The translations under genes and the position numbers were made by a program. The notes under the pieces were generated by a model. The model was not told the origin of the DNA. It saw nothing but the letters and a program-made list of their open reading frames with translations, and made no database searches. Below are positions 43,675-53,559 of a DNA stretch of 64,000 bases, one piece after another (the stretch's first letter is position 1; the number at the start of each line of letters is the position of its first letter). Where the stretch lies: contig OY723324.1 of the NCBI GenBank assembly GCA_963210315.1, forward strand, positions 372,001 to 436,000, given 5' to 3'. The DNA comes from Rhynchopus euleeides (taxonomy: Eukaryota; Euglenozoa; Diplonemea; Diplonemida; Diplonemidae).

Positions 43675-45342
43675 ATGCGGGTGGAGGAGGGTCCGAACCA
43701 GTGGGCCGAGCAGATGATGCGCGCAGGGAGCGACGACGTGCGCACCTGGGCGGACTTCATCGCCCTGGCGGCGGCTGCGCGCGTGACCAGATGCGTCGTC
43801 CTCGTGCTCATCGACAACCACCAGCCGATGCTTCTGTCCCCAGTAGGTGCGGGTGCAGTGGTGGACGCCCACTGTCTGCGGAGGACGGGGGGGCAACATG
43901 GGCACTACGTGCCCCTAGTTATGCCGGAGCCCATGCGTCAGCACCTGGCGGGTCTTCCCCCGAAGCCGATGGCAGCGGATGTCACGGGGTGCGATGGTGA
44001 TAGTCCCATGCAGATGGTGCGTCAGGGGGGCTCGGCGGGCCAGGTGGAGGAGTGCGAGAAGTGCCGCCGCCCGTTCGACCGCTCCGCGAGGCATCACGCG
44101 TGTGGCAGATGCTGGCGCAAAGTGTGCGCGTCATGCGCAGTGCGGGGTGAGCGGTGCCCAGGCTACATTGACCGGGTGGCGGTGGATGTCGACGCTCCAG
44201 ACCCTGCGGAGCAACCCGCGGTCACCCCGGATCTGCGGGAGGTCCTGGAGTCCGCCCGGGCGCGCCCCCGCCGGCGGAAGCCCATCCCGAGCCGCATGCA
44301 CGACACGCCGATGGGGCCCAGGCAGCCGAGTGCCCCGCACGACTCGTCGGGGGCTGCGCACCATCCAACGCGGGTGAAGGAGGAAGTGGCGGAGGAGCCG
44401 GTCGCTCCCGGCCAGGACGTGGAGATGCACCAGGGCGGAGGCTCCCAAACCTCAAACACAGCCCCCTCTGGTGCGCCCTCCGCGACCCACGGCCACAGCG
44501 TGCCCCCGGCGGAGAGTGCCTCCCGGGCTGCCCCAGCCCCCATGCAGGGGCAGGCCCAACATGCAGAGTGCCCGCCGTCGGGGTCGGGGGCCACAGAGAA
44601 CCACCAGGGCGGAGGCTCCCAAACCTCAAACACAGCCCCCTCTGGTGTGCCCTCTGCGGCTCCGGTCACGGCGGCAGGCGCCCAGCCGTCTGGCCCCGCT
44701 CAGGCCGCGCGGCGCCGCCAGGGCGGAGGCTCCCACACCTTCAACACAGCCCCCTCTGGCACCTCTGGCGGAACAGCCCCCGGTGGGGCTGGCGGGATCC
44801 AGGGGGTTGCTGCGACGATGATGCGCAACGCCGCGCAGGCCCGCCGGGACGGGCAGCGCCGCAGCCGGACGGCCGCGTCCTCGAGACGCCTGGAGGAGCT
44901 GCGTCAGGGTGACGCGGCGGGCCCCATGGAGTTCGACGACGACCCGGCGAACGTGTGGGAGCCCGAGGACGACCTCCAGGCCATCGACGCCTACGGGGAC
45001 GACGAGACGCCCGCGGCGAACATCCCCGCTCTGCAGGAGCTTGCGGCGTCCCGTGTCTGGGCCGAGGGGGTGGTAGCGCGGGCCCGCGGCATGGCCCCCT
45101 GCGTCTCGATGGGAGGAGCCATCCCCCGCACCGTCGAGGCGTGGAGGCACTGCTTCCACCCCAGCTATGGCCTTTGCCCCCTCTCGCCCAGGGTGGCAGG
45201 TGACGTAGCGGCGGAGTGGCTGCAGGCGCGCATCCTGCAAGGGGGCGCGCAGGCCGAGCCCGGGAACCAGACGAGGGAGCCGGGGGTCAGCCTGCGCGTC
45301 TACATGCGCAAGCTGCAGACGGAGGTGGAGCGGGGCGAGTAG
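43675..45342 (+). CDS. OTU-like protease C-terminal half plus FYVE-like zinc finger (5' truncated?)
   Basis: 555 aa from ATG 43675; the frame is open back to a TAG at 43642 (TWRDPDLR precedes the Met in frame). Residues 1-85 match the second half of an OTU cysteine protease: WADFIALAAAARVT, CVVLVLID, and GGQHGHYVPL with the catalytic-type His. The expected Asp-Gly-x-Cys part is not present upstream, where A-rich repeat begins, so the gene is truncated or has a distant exon. Residues ~125-165 hold CEKCRRPF and RHHACGRCWRKVCASC, a FYVE-like finger. Three QGGGS(Q/H)T(S/F)NTAPSG units follow at ~255-365. The C-terminal ~120 residues are unrecognised. The product may be catalytically dead. Confidence 0.6.
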   Translation: MRVEEGPNQWAEQMMRAGSDDVRTWADFIALAAAARVTRCVVLVLIDNHQPMLLSPVGAGAVVDAHCLRRTGGQHGHYVPLVMPEPMRQHLAGLPPKPMAADVTGCDGDSPMQMVRQGGSAGQVEECEKCRRPFDRSARHHACGRCWRKVCASCAVRGERCPGYIDRVAVDVDAPDPAEQPAVTPDLREVLESARARPRRRKPIPSRMHDTPMGPRQPSAPHDSSGAAHHPTRVKEEVAEEPVAPGQDVEMHQGGGSQTSNTAPSGAPSATHGHSVPPAESASRAAPAPMQGQAQHAECPPSGSGATENHQGGGSQTSNTAPSGVPSAAPVTAAGAQPSGPAQAARRRQGGGSHTFNTAPSGTSGGTAPGGAGGIQGVAATMMRNAAQARRDGQRRSRTAASSRRLEELRQGDAAGPMEFDDDPANVWEPEDDLQAIDAYGDDETPAANIPALQELAASRVWAEGVVARARGMAPCVSMGGAIPRTVEAWRHCFHPSYGLCPLSPRVAGDVAAEWLQARILQGGAQAEPGNQTREPGVSLRVYMRKLQTEVERGE

Positions 45343-46316
45343 GCGGAGCAGCGTCCCCACCCCCACCACCCCCCCCCCCCCCCCCGGGACCTTCCCCCCC
45401 CCCCTTTCATAGATGTGTGCAGGTGGCCGTTGTGAATGGTTAGACAGGGGCTGGCCACCCCCTCCCCCGGGCTCTGCACAGCAGGTCTGGGTTAGAAACA
45501 ACATAACCCCCCCCCTTCCTCCCCTCCCTTCCTCCCCCCTCCCCTCCCCTCCCCTCCCCTCCCCTCCCCTCCCCTCCCCTCCCCTCCCCTCCCCTCCCCT
45601 CCCCTCCCCTCCCCTCCCCTCCCCTCCCCTCCCCTCCCCTATTGATGTCCCCCCCCCCTCCCCCAGCGCTTTGCCGCTCGTGTGAGTACCGCCCTGACTG
45701 GGAGAAAGGGTAGGGCTGGTTGGGTTGGCGGAGTTGGGCGGATGGGCGAAACGGAAAAATCGACGAGGTCGCAGCGTCAGGGCGTTCTGGGCTGGCTGGT
45801 GGTAGTTGGGACAAGACCGACGAGATTAGAAGCGGCACTGGTAGACGGGTTTTGAGGCCCCCCGCCCCCAGGTTCCCCCTGCCCACCTGGACGGACCCAA
45901 GTGCCTCACACCGGATCTCTCCCCACCCGGTGGTCCACCTGACGGATACGTGAAAAAAAAAAAAAAATATCACATCTCAGGGAAGAACTCTTCACCGGTG
46001 CAGAATCCTTTGCGGAGCGCTTCACACAGCCTCAGGCGGAGCTGTGGGGTGGTTGCTTCAGCAGTTGGAAGAACACACGCTAACTTTCGTTGCTCCGCTT
46101 CTCCCCCTCTGCTTTGTGTTTTCACTCAGTTGTATGGGGGGGTTTTTTTTGTGCGTTGTGTTGTGTTGTGCATTCAGGCACCCCCCACCCCCACCACGCA
46201 TGTGCTGAACCGGCCAGCGGGGGGGATGAGGTGAGAGAATCCCAGCGGTATAGGCTGGAGGGATGTCGGGGGGTGCAACACTTGCACCGCCATGCTTGGA
46301 AACACCGCATGTTATT
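45343..46316 (+). other. Intergenic region with pentanucleotide array
   Basis: C-runs at 45369-45408, then the CCCCT array, then unremarkable sequence. A 15-bp exon-like CGCTTTGCCGCTCGT between AG and GTGAGT (45667-45681) is too short to support alone. Confidence 0.4.
45541..45640. repeat. (CCCCT)20 minisatellite
   Basis: Twenty perfect pentamers, with imperfect units continuing for ~30 bp on the left. G-rich on the minus strand. Confidence 0.98.
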
Positions 46317-47126
46317 ACCGTATTCGGAAAAATACTGGAACGGAATAATGTTCCAACTTCCGGCCGAGACCCCATCTGTTCCAGTTATTTTCCGTTCCAG
46401 AATTGTTTTGGGGGGTCTGCGCGGACTTGGCCGTTTTCTGAGAGTCGGGTACTTTCCCAAGGGTATGTTGGGCCCACCATCCTCCACCATGGCATGGGGT
46501 GGGGTGAGGTGGGATTTCGGACATGTGCCCCAAAAACTGACAAGTACCCGTCAGTGATCTGAGTAGGTACCGTACCAGGTACCGGGGGGTAGTACCCCCT
46601 GGTACCCCCAAAATGGCCGTTTTCAGTTTCGTGAAATTTGCATTTCCGGCGTTTTTCAGAGCTGTGGTGGGGTCACTTTGCTCTGGGAGATGAGTTTTTG
46701 GCCAATCAATTTTTTTTCGATTTTCCTAAGGAAATGTGGACCAGCCCAAAATGAAAAATGGAGGGGGGGTACTTCGAACCTGAGGCCAAAAAAAATTGCG
46801 ACCAACCAAACTCATCTCCCAGAGCAAAATGACCACACTACTGGCCGGAATTGATCCGGAAATTCCTAATTTCTGAAAATTTTTCGGCTGGGACCCAAGT
46901 CTGGATTTTCGAAGTCCCGGGGGGTACCGGGGGGTAGTACCTGGTACGGTACCTACTCAGATCACTGTACCCGTCAATTTCCCCCATATTCTAATTCTGG
47001 AACGGAAAAATACTGGAACGGAATAATGTTCCAAGTTTCGAAAATCCGGGTTTGTTCCAGTTATTTTCCGTTCCAGAAAAAATCCGTTCCAGCATTTTTC
47101 CGTTCCAGTATTTTTCCGAATACGGT
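46317..47126. mobile_element. Foldback/TIR element with ACCGTATTCGG ends, ATT target duplication
   Basis: ACCGTATTCGGAAAAATACT at 46317 is inverted at 47126, with ATT on both outer sides (46314-46316, 47127-47129). TGGAACGGA units are iterated near both ends. The arms also pair internally (CTCTGGGAGATGAGTTT near 46680 against its complement near 46810), so the element could form a long hairpin. It hosts a nested element at 46553-46966. No coding sequence. Confidence 0.75.
46553..46966. mobile_element. Nested 414-bp MITE with 9-bp target duplication
   Basis: Ends AGTGATCTGAGTAGGTACCG / complement, flanked by GTACCCGTC at 46544-46552 and 46967-46975. TIRs extend ~28 bp and are followed by GGTACC-rich palindromes. 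Nine-bp duplications are typical of Mutator-like elements; the assignment is otherwise unsupported. Confidence 0.75.
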
Positions 47127-47129
47127 ATT

Positions 47130-48664
47130 CTGTTCTCTCTCTCTCTCTCTACCTTAACCGCCACCCCGTCCCTCACCCCCTACCTTCCCCTCCCGGCCCT
47201 AATCATCGCCACTATGATTTCCTCATCACCCTCCTCCTCTAAAAGCAGCATATACAATGAAGGGGTTGTGACTCAACTCTGGATCTCGTGTTGCCACAGC
47301 AGGCCTCCACATAACAAGTTGAACAACACGGTGCTGTGCAGTAGCCCAGCTCTCGCAGTGCTTATGATTGTTGACACCACATGAAAGCGGTGCCACTTGG
47401 GACCTGATCTGAGGCGCTCCTGCTTCCTTTTTACGAGGGAGGGGGTGTCAAGCCCGCGCAGAGGGGATGCGCTGGTTGTTTCCCAAGGATGTCGCGACAC
47501 TCTTCAGCACTTCGTGATTCTTTTGAGATGCCGGCTGCCCAGTGGGGTCGCCATGACAGGTTCTGGAAGAGTGGGGTGGTGGTGGCGGGCAGTGGCCCCT
47601 GCTTTGTTATTGGAGTGCCCCCCCCCCCACCGCCATCATCCGGTGCGGATAAGGAATTCTGATTTGAACACCGCTCAAAACGCTCACAGCACTCAAGGCA
47701 GGCACGCCACCTTCCTCAGGAACTTTTATGGCCAGTCCCCACCCCCCTGGGCCCCGAACCCTCTCTCTCTCCCACGCACACTCATCCGATTACTCTCCGA
47801 TATCGATCCGCACGTGCTGCTCTTGTTATGGAGTGGTGCTGTCAGTTGTGGATCGCTGCTCCTGCGCGCACTGTATGTCTGTGTGCCATGTCACACACTG
47901 TTAGGGATGGCCGGGCTGTGCATCCCAACCTTCTGATTCCACCGTTTGCTTTTCCCTTCGTCTCTGCCGGAGTTGTATTTTGTTGCTGCATCGACAAGCC
48001 TGTTATTTGTTGGTTGCGAAGGAGCCAGTGGAAGCGTGCGGCGTGCGCAGTGCGTTGAAACACAAGGCAACACACAGGAGCCCCGCCCTGTCACAGGGGC
48101 CATGCTGCGCTGTACCGCTCGTGCGAAAGGGTTGGCTTCTTTAGGGCTGTTTGTTCGAAGCAATGTTCCAGACAAAGTTCACGCGCGATGCTGCTATGGC
48201 AAAGCGTGTCCGACAAATTTTCTTCTTTTTTTTGTTGCCTGCTTTGCTCTCGGGGAGGAGTGAAAAATTGCCTCTACGCGGAGGGGGTGTGCTGTGTGGA
48301 GACGAAAAATCGTTCAATCGTTCAGAAAACAAGTACTGCGGCGAAACCGTGAAAAACGGGGGGTTGCGGCACCGCCTCTTTGTTTCGCCGTTGCTGCCCG
48401 CACCCCACACCACGGGTGTGTGTGGGACCGTCCTGCGTTTCCAACAAAAAAAATGCTATATTTTGTTGGGAGCTGTGCGGTTTGTTTTCCCTTACGGTTT
48501 CATTTCTGCTGCTGATTTTTCGATCAACCGATAGTCCCCCCTCCCCGGAAACCCTCTCCTCTCAGACGGCCAGAATATCGCCCCATTCCCCACACCCTCC
48601 CCTTTCCTCCCCATCCCTCCCTTTTTTGACAGACAACCATTACAATATTGTATTTTTGGCACAG
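47130..48664 (+). other. Region with open stretches, probably 5' part of a spliced gene
   Basis: A 179-codon frame without ATG (47397-47936), one at 47946-48263 and one at 48163-48534 (from ATG 48163, with a hydrophobic leader-like run FFFFLLPALLSG) overlap in different frames. One or more may contain exons of the gene whose last exons lie at 48670-48979. I cannot resolve them. Confidence 0.3.
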
Positions 48665-48669
48665 CACAG

Positions 48670-48979
48670 GATGCACAAATGCTGCGCAAATCTTTGACTG
48701 TGATTTCAACACCAGTTCGAACAACCACGAAGGTAGCCACATGAGACAGACAGGGAAGTGAAGGGGCCCCACCGCCACGGGTTCTTCTTGCAGCGCAGAA
48801 AAAAGTAAAGTGGCCTGGCACACTGGCTGGTGTTTCTTTCGTATCTCAGTCACACTCCAAGCTAGACCCCACACTCTACCCACAGCCTTCAAAACCCTCT
48901 GCCATGAGGGTTAGATACTTCTCTATAACACGCTTCCCAGGCAGAAGAGCTTCTGCTCTTGATCCCGCAACAATCTTGA
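48670..48979 (+). CDS. 3' exons of a spliced gene, function unknown
   Basis: Three exon-like blocks join in phase 0: 48670-48732 (DAQMLRKSLTVISTPVRTT..., between CACAGCACAG and GTAGCC), 48850-48909 (SHSKLDPTLYPQPSKPSAMR, between GTATCTCAG and GTTAGA) and 48941-48979 (after CGCTTCCCAG, ending TGA). The introns would be 117 and 31 bp. The 5' exons are not identified. No domain. An alternative frame for the last exon is also open, so the terminus is uncertain. Confidence 0.35.
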
Positions 48980-50078
48980 GGGATTCCTTTCTGCTTCTTG
49001 GGGCGCGTCACGTTTTTTTGATTGTTTTGCTGTCACTTTGTGACCCAACAGGAGAGAGAGAGAGAGAGAATGAGTAATCACACAGACAAGCTTGTCATTT
49101 TTTCATTGGGAAGATATGAGCAAAAAAAACTCCCCCGCCCTCTCCCTTCCCCTCCCAGCAGCCGCTGGCCCCCCTCCCCAGGTTAAGTGAGCCCGCTACC
49201 CTCTGAGGTGCCACAGTCTTGACTCGCAGATCAAAGGAAGGCTCCTACGTTGTCTGGCTGGTCTTAGGAGGAGAGGGGAGGTGTTGAAGTGCAACGCCTT
49301 CTGGCGACCGTTGTGTGCACGTGGGAAATAAACCCGTCCTTCCTGCGAAGTCTTCCCCTTTCTTCGGCAAAAAAAAGATATATTTATCTCGCAGCGGCAA
49401 ACCACTTGATCCTCTGATTGCTAAGCTGGGAGGAAGCAAAATGACTTCTCCTCCCAGCTCCCCCGCCCACCCCCCTACTTACCCTAACAATCAATTCTAC
49501 ATTCTACTCTTTACCCCCCCCCCCCTACCCACCTTCAGCACGATTTATTTACAAACAAAACTCTGTGGAAAGATGGAAAGGTCCCACCGTGCACCACAAG
49601 CGACCCTGCCCGACAATTACCGGAAGGGGGGGTATGTTGTGGGTGCATCTGACCATCTATGATCGCCTTGTGTTTGCACACAGGCTGAGTCAGGTCAGAG
49701 AGTGGGTGTGTGTGCAGCAAGGGCTGGAGGTGGGTTACCCTGAGAGGCTGCAGGCTTGGAATTTCTGTTCTGCTGGCGGCTATCAGGCTCGCACTCCAAA
49801 AGGAAGGGCTTCTGTACACTCCAAGGCACCAGGTTCTGTCCGCAGATGGAACAGGTGGTGCACTGCCATGCTATCAGTGTGGGGAGAGGGGCCACGGTGG
49901 CTCCGCAACTGTGGCAGCAATGAGGCCAACAGGAGAACAGGGGCAGACAGTTCCCCCCACCTCTCCCACCCGCATGCAACACCCTTCCCAGCTCTCTTCG
50001 CGGAAACGCTCTAGTTTGCTGTGGCCTGTCACAGACCCACAACCCACACCCACCACAGGAGGCTTGGGGGTGTCAGCC
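48980..50078 (+). other. Intergenic/UTR with a long ATG-less open stretch
   Basis: An open frame (49582-50014) and a second in the frame of the next gene (from 49710) cover this interval. The second contains CYQCGERGH, the first part of a CCHC zinc knuckle without the last Cys. CACCCACCACAG at 50047-50058 is the likely acceptor for the gene at 50079. A short GA repeat lies at 49052-49067. Confidence 0.35.
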
Positions 50079-51016
50079 ATGGAGGGTCACGGGGGACCCG
50101 CACGCCACCTCGATGCACTGGAGGACCTGCAGCGCCTCCGCGACCAGGTCGACACCGAGCGCCGCGTCCAGCAGCTGCTCAAATCCGAGGGGGAGGACTG
50201 GCTCCGCAGCCTCGAATCCCGCCTGAAGACCCCCTCCCTGCCGCACCACCTCCACCACCTCCACCAGCACCCCGCCTTGCCGACAGCGGGGGCACCTCTG
50301 GGTGGGCTGCCGCCTGCCGCCCCACCGACACTGCACACACCCACACCGCACGCCCACACCCACACTGCGCTGCCTGCAGCATCCACCGCAGCAGGCGACG
50401 CCGCTGCATGGATCCGCCTCCTCAACGCGATAGGGAAGGACGGCCTGAAGGAGAGCGACCTGCTCCTGCTGTCTGACGAGACGTTTGAAACCATCCTAGG
50501 GCACTACGGCATCGCCCCGGCCCATGAGGAGGCTGCAGCTATCCGGCGCCACCGCACCGCGCGCCGCCCCGCAGACCCCGAGGCGGAGCACGATTTGAAG
50601 CAGATGCAGATGCCCTTCGCCGCTGCCACACCCCTCGGCAGGGACATGTCGCTCTCCCCGCTGGCGGTGCCCGCGGCAGCCAGCCCCGTCGCAGCCCTGG
50701 GGGGCTCCTTGCTTGCCGCAACACCATCCCGGGCGCCCTGCCTCGACGCGGCGCAGACATACCACGACTACGAGGCGGCCCTCTCGAGCTACGCCCGCCT
50801 CCCCCTTGCGGGGGACGCGGCCTGCTCCCGTGACAGGTCCTGCTCGCCCCGGAGGTATCACGCGTCGCCCACCCTGGCGTCCCTCGCCTCCGTCTCGCTT
50901 GCAGACCTCCATGCGATGGGCGCCACGGCGGCCGCTGCGGCGGCGGCGGCGGCGTTCCACGCACCTCCACACACCGCAGCGCTGGCGGGGCCGCTGGAGG
51001 CCTCTCTCCCAACAGT

Positions 51017-51054
<38 letters not shown>

Positions 51055-52574
51055 CAACACCAGGCAGCCCCTCCGATGGGGGACACGTCACGACTCCTGC
51101 CACACCTGGGGATGGAGGAGGAGGGGAGCCCGCAGCGGCAGCAGAGGTGCTGCAGGCCCTCCCAGAGGAGGGCCAGCCCCCCCAGGAGGAAGCAGCTGTG
51201 TGCGTGGTGCAGCCGGATGCTGCCGCTCCTGCTGCTGCTGCTGCGCAGCAGCAGCAGCGCTCTGTCTCCGCCATCTCGGGTGTCAGCCGGGCGACCCCCT
51301 CGGAGGTGCCTCTGCCGGGCACCCCCGGCAGCGTGGTGCCGTCGGTGGGGCCCGCAGAGCTGCAGCCGCAGCCGCCGCAGGCGGCTGCCCCCCTCCCCTC
51401 CCCGCCTGCGGTGTTCCCCGAAGGGGTGCCTCAGCCGCCTGCCGACGGCGCTGCGGGGTCCGGCGGTGCGCCACTGCTGCAGGGCGTCCTGGGTGCGGAG
51501 GGGCTGCCAGGCGCAGAGGTTGCGGTGGCAGCCTCGGCAGGCGTGGCGCCTCCGGGGCTGGGCCTGCCGACGGGGGTGGCGGAGGTGGAGGAGGACGGGG
51601 CGGGTGGCAGCGGGGGGGTTGCCGCCGCCCAGCCGCGTGCGAAGCGGTCCGCGCAGAAGGGGGGGCATGGCGCGGGGGGCCTGCGCAGGGCGAAGGCGAA
51701 GAAGGCGGAGGCTGCAGCGGGGGATGGGCGGCCCCCTTGGGACAGCCGTATCAAGCCTGCAGGCGCGTCGGTGCCTCCGGAGATCGAGAAGCTGCGGCTG
51801 CGGCTGGATGGAGGGGTTGACGAGGTCATGGCTGCGCCGGCGAAGCCGGCGGGGGGCACCCGCAGGCGTGGGCTGGGCACAGCTGCTGGCACCCCCAGGG
51901 GCAGTGTGGGTGTGGGGATCGCGCCCCGCTCTGCGTCCTCCAAGCAGGCGAGGTCGCGGAGCAGCTCGGCAGCTGCGGGGCGGCGGAGGGGTGGCGGGGG
52001 CGATGCCGGGAAGCGGTCTGCCACCACGGCTGCCGTGCAGCAGCACCCTGCAAGGCAGCCCCAGCGCACGCCCAGCTCAGGCCGTGCTGTGTCGAACAGG
52101 CTCTACCCGGAGTTTCTCAGCACCGCGTCGACTGCGGCGCTGCAGTCCGCCCATGCGATGATGGTGATGTCTGCTGCGCAGCGCACGCTCGCGGCGTCTG
52201 CAGCGCTTGGTGCGTCGCAGTCTGCCTCTGCGGCTGCGGCTGCGGCTGCCCTGCGTGCCGCGTCGCCCGAAGCTATCATATCGCCCAACCGCATCGGCCT
52301 CGTGGCGCAGGAGGGTGTAGAGGGGGGTCTGTCGGCTGCTGCTGCCGCGCAGCAGGTGGAGGCTGTGCGGCTGGCGGAGAGCTTCGGCTGCAGCCCCGAT
52401 GTTGGTGGGGTTGTGGCGCCGGTCGAGCAGGCGGGTGGCAAGGCGGCAGGGCGTGGGGGTGGCCGGGTGGCCCCGGCGTCGGCGTCGAAGTCGCTGATGT
52501 CCCCCCAGGTGCCCGCAGAGGCTGCGGAGGGCAGGCCGCCCTACGTCCCGATCCCGCCGCGTATCCTGTTCTGA
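50079..52574 (+). CDS. Low-complexity protein with SAM-like domain
   Basis: 831 aa from the ATG 20 bp after acceptor CCACCACAG; the frame is open for 123 codons upstream, so a longer product is possible. Residues ~10-50 form a coiled helix (ALEDLQRLRDQVDTERR). Residues ~105-155 (AAAWIRLLNAIGKDGLKESD, then LLLLSDETFETILGHYGIA) fit a SAM-type five-helix bundle. The remainder is disordered and Ala/Gln/Pro-rich, including a run of about 11-12 Gln (51017-51052), Ala tracts and basic Arg/Lys patches near ~550-650. SAM domains mediate protein or RNA contacts; the partner is unknown. It lies ~1 kb upstream of the SPX-RING gene in the same orientation. Confidence 0.7.
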
Positions 52575-53559
52575 GGAGCGGTGTTGTCGCGAGAAGCGAC
52601 AGCCAGCACGTGCACTGCAGCCAACATTCAGTGAGGGGACAGTCCCTTGTGAGTGGGGCATACCCCCTCCCCTGCTACAGCCGCCCTTTTGTGTATAAAA
52701 AAGCGAAACAGCGACCCCTCACACCGAGGACTGCTAAGGTACGGCTAAAAATCGTTGAAATCGTTCAAATATTGCTTGGTTTATATGTCTTGGAGCTGCG
52801 TCAACGTGTATTTTTTGTTTGTACGAACGGGGGCTGCTGCAGACTGCCGGTCTCTGTTGAAAAGCCCCGGGGTGTGGTGTCTTGTCGCGTGAACGAGCCA
52901 ATTGTTTGACAGTCATAAATCCTGGTGTGCAGCACCGCCTCATCAACATAACACCAACACCAACGCCTTGCCGCATCTCCTCAGCGCAGTGCGGTTGCGG
53001 GGGTTTGGTTCTGCGCACAGCAGCTTGTGGGCTTGCGGCAGCACAAAAGGAACCCTCAACACACATCATCAAGTCGTGCGCTTTTGTTTTTTTTTTGGCC
53101 CTCTGCTGGGCCTGGCGTGACTACACATACACTGTAACAATGTGGTTTGCACCTGCAGACAACCCTGTACTCCTGTAAAGAACTGTGTCTGACCCTGTTT
53201 GGTAGAGGCTCTTGGTAGCGGTGGTAACCATGCATCGCGCACAGCCAAAGGGACCCCCTCCGTTCCCCTGGCCTGCGGATGGCGTGCCCTCACCGTCTGC
53301 AAGATGCTCGCTCATACTCGTGTGCCAAGCCCCTCCCTCCCCTGCCCCCATGACGTCTTTGCCCCCCTGATGTAGGTAGGTTTTCTCACCCGTCACGGCT
53401 TTCGATCCCTCAGGGCATGATCCCGATCAGGGCAGAGGGCGGAAGTGTATCACCCAGTGCCTCCACCACAGGTGCCTTCGTCTTGTCACTCCCCTCCTTC
53501 GTGTGAAAGGGGTGGTCGAGATCAAGGCAGTTGGGACCCATTGCAAACACACAGCGGCA
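52575..53559 (+). other. Intergenic region between two large genes
   Basis: A 99-codon frame lacking ATG (52610-52909) and an exon-like block after CGCATCTCCTCAG (52983-53070) look somewhat coding, but no complete model can be built. A 46-codon ATG frame (53230-53370) precedes the acceptor AACACACAG at 53546-53554 that leads into the next gene. Confidence 0.3.
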
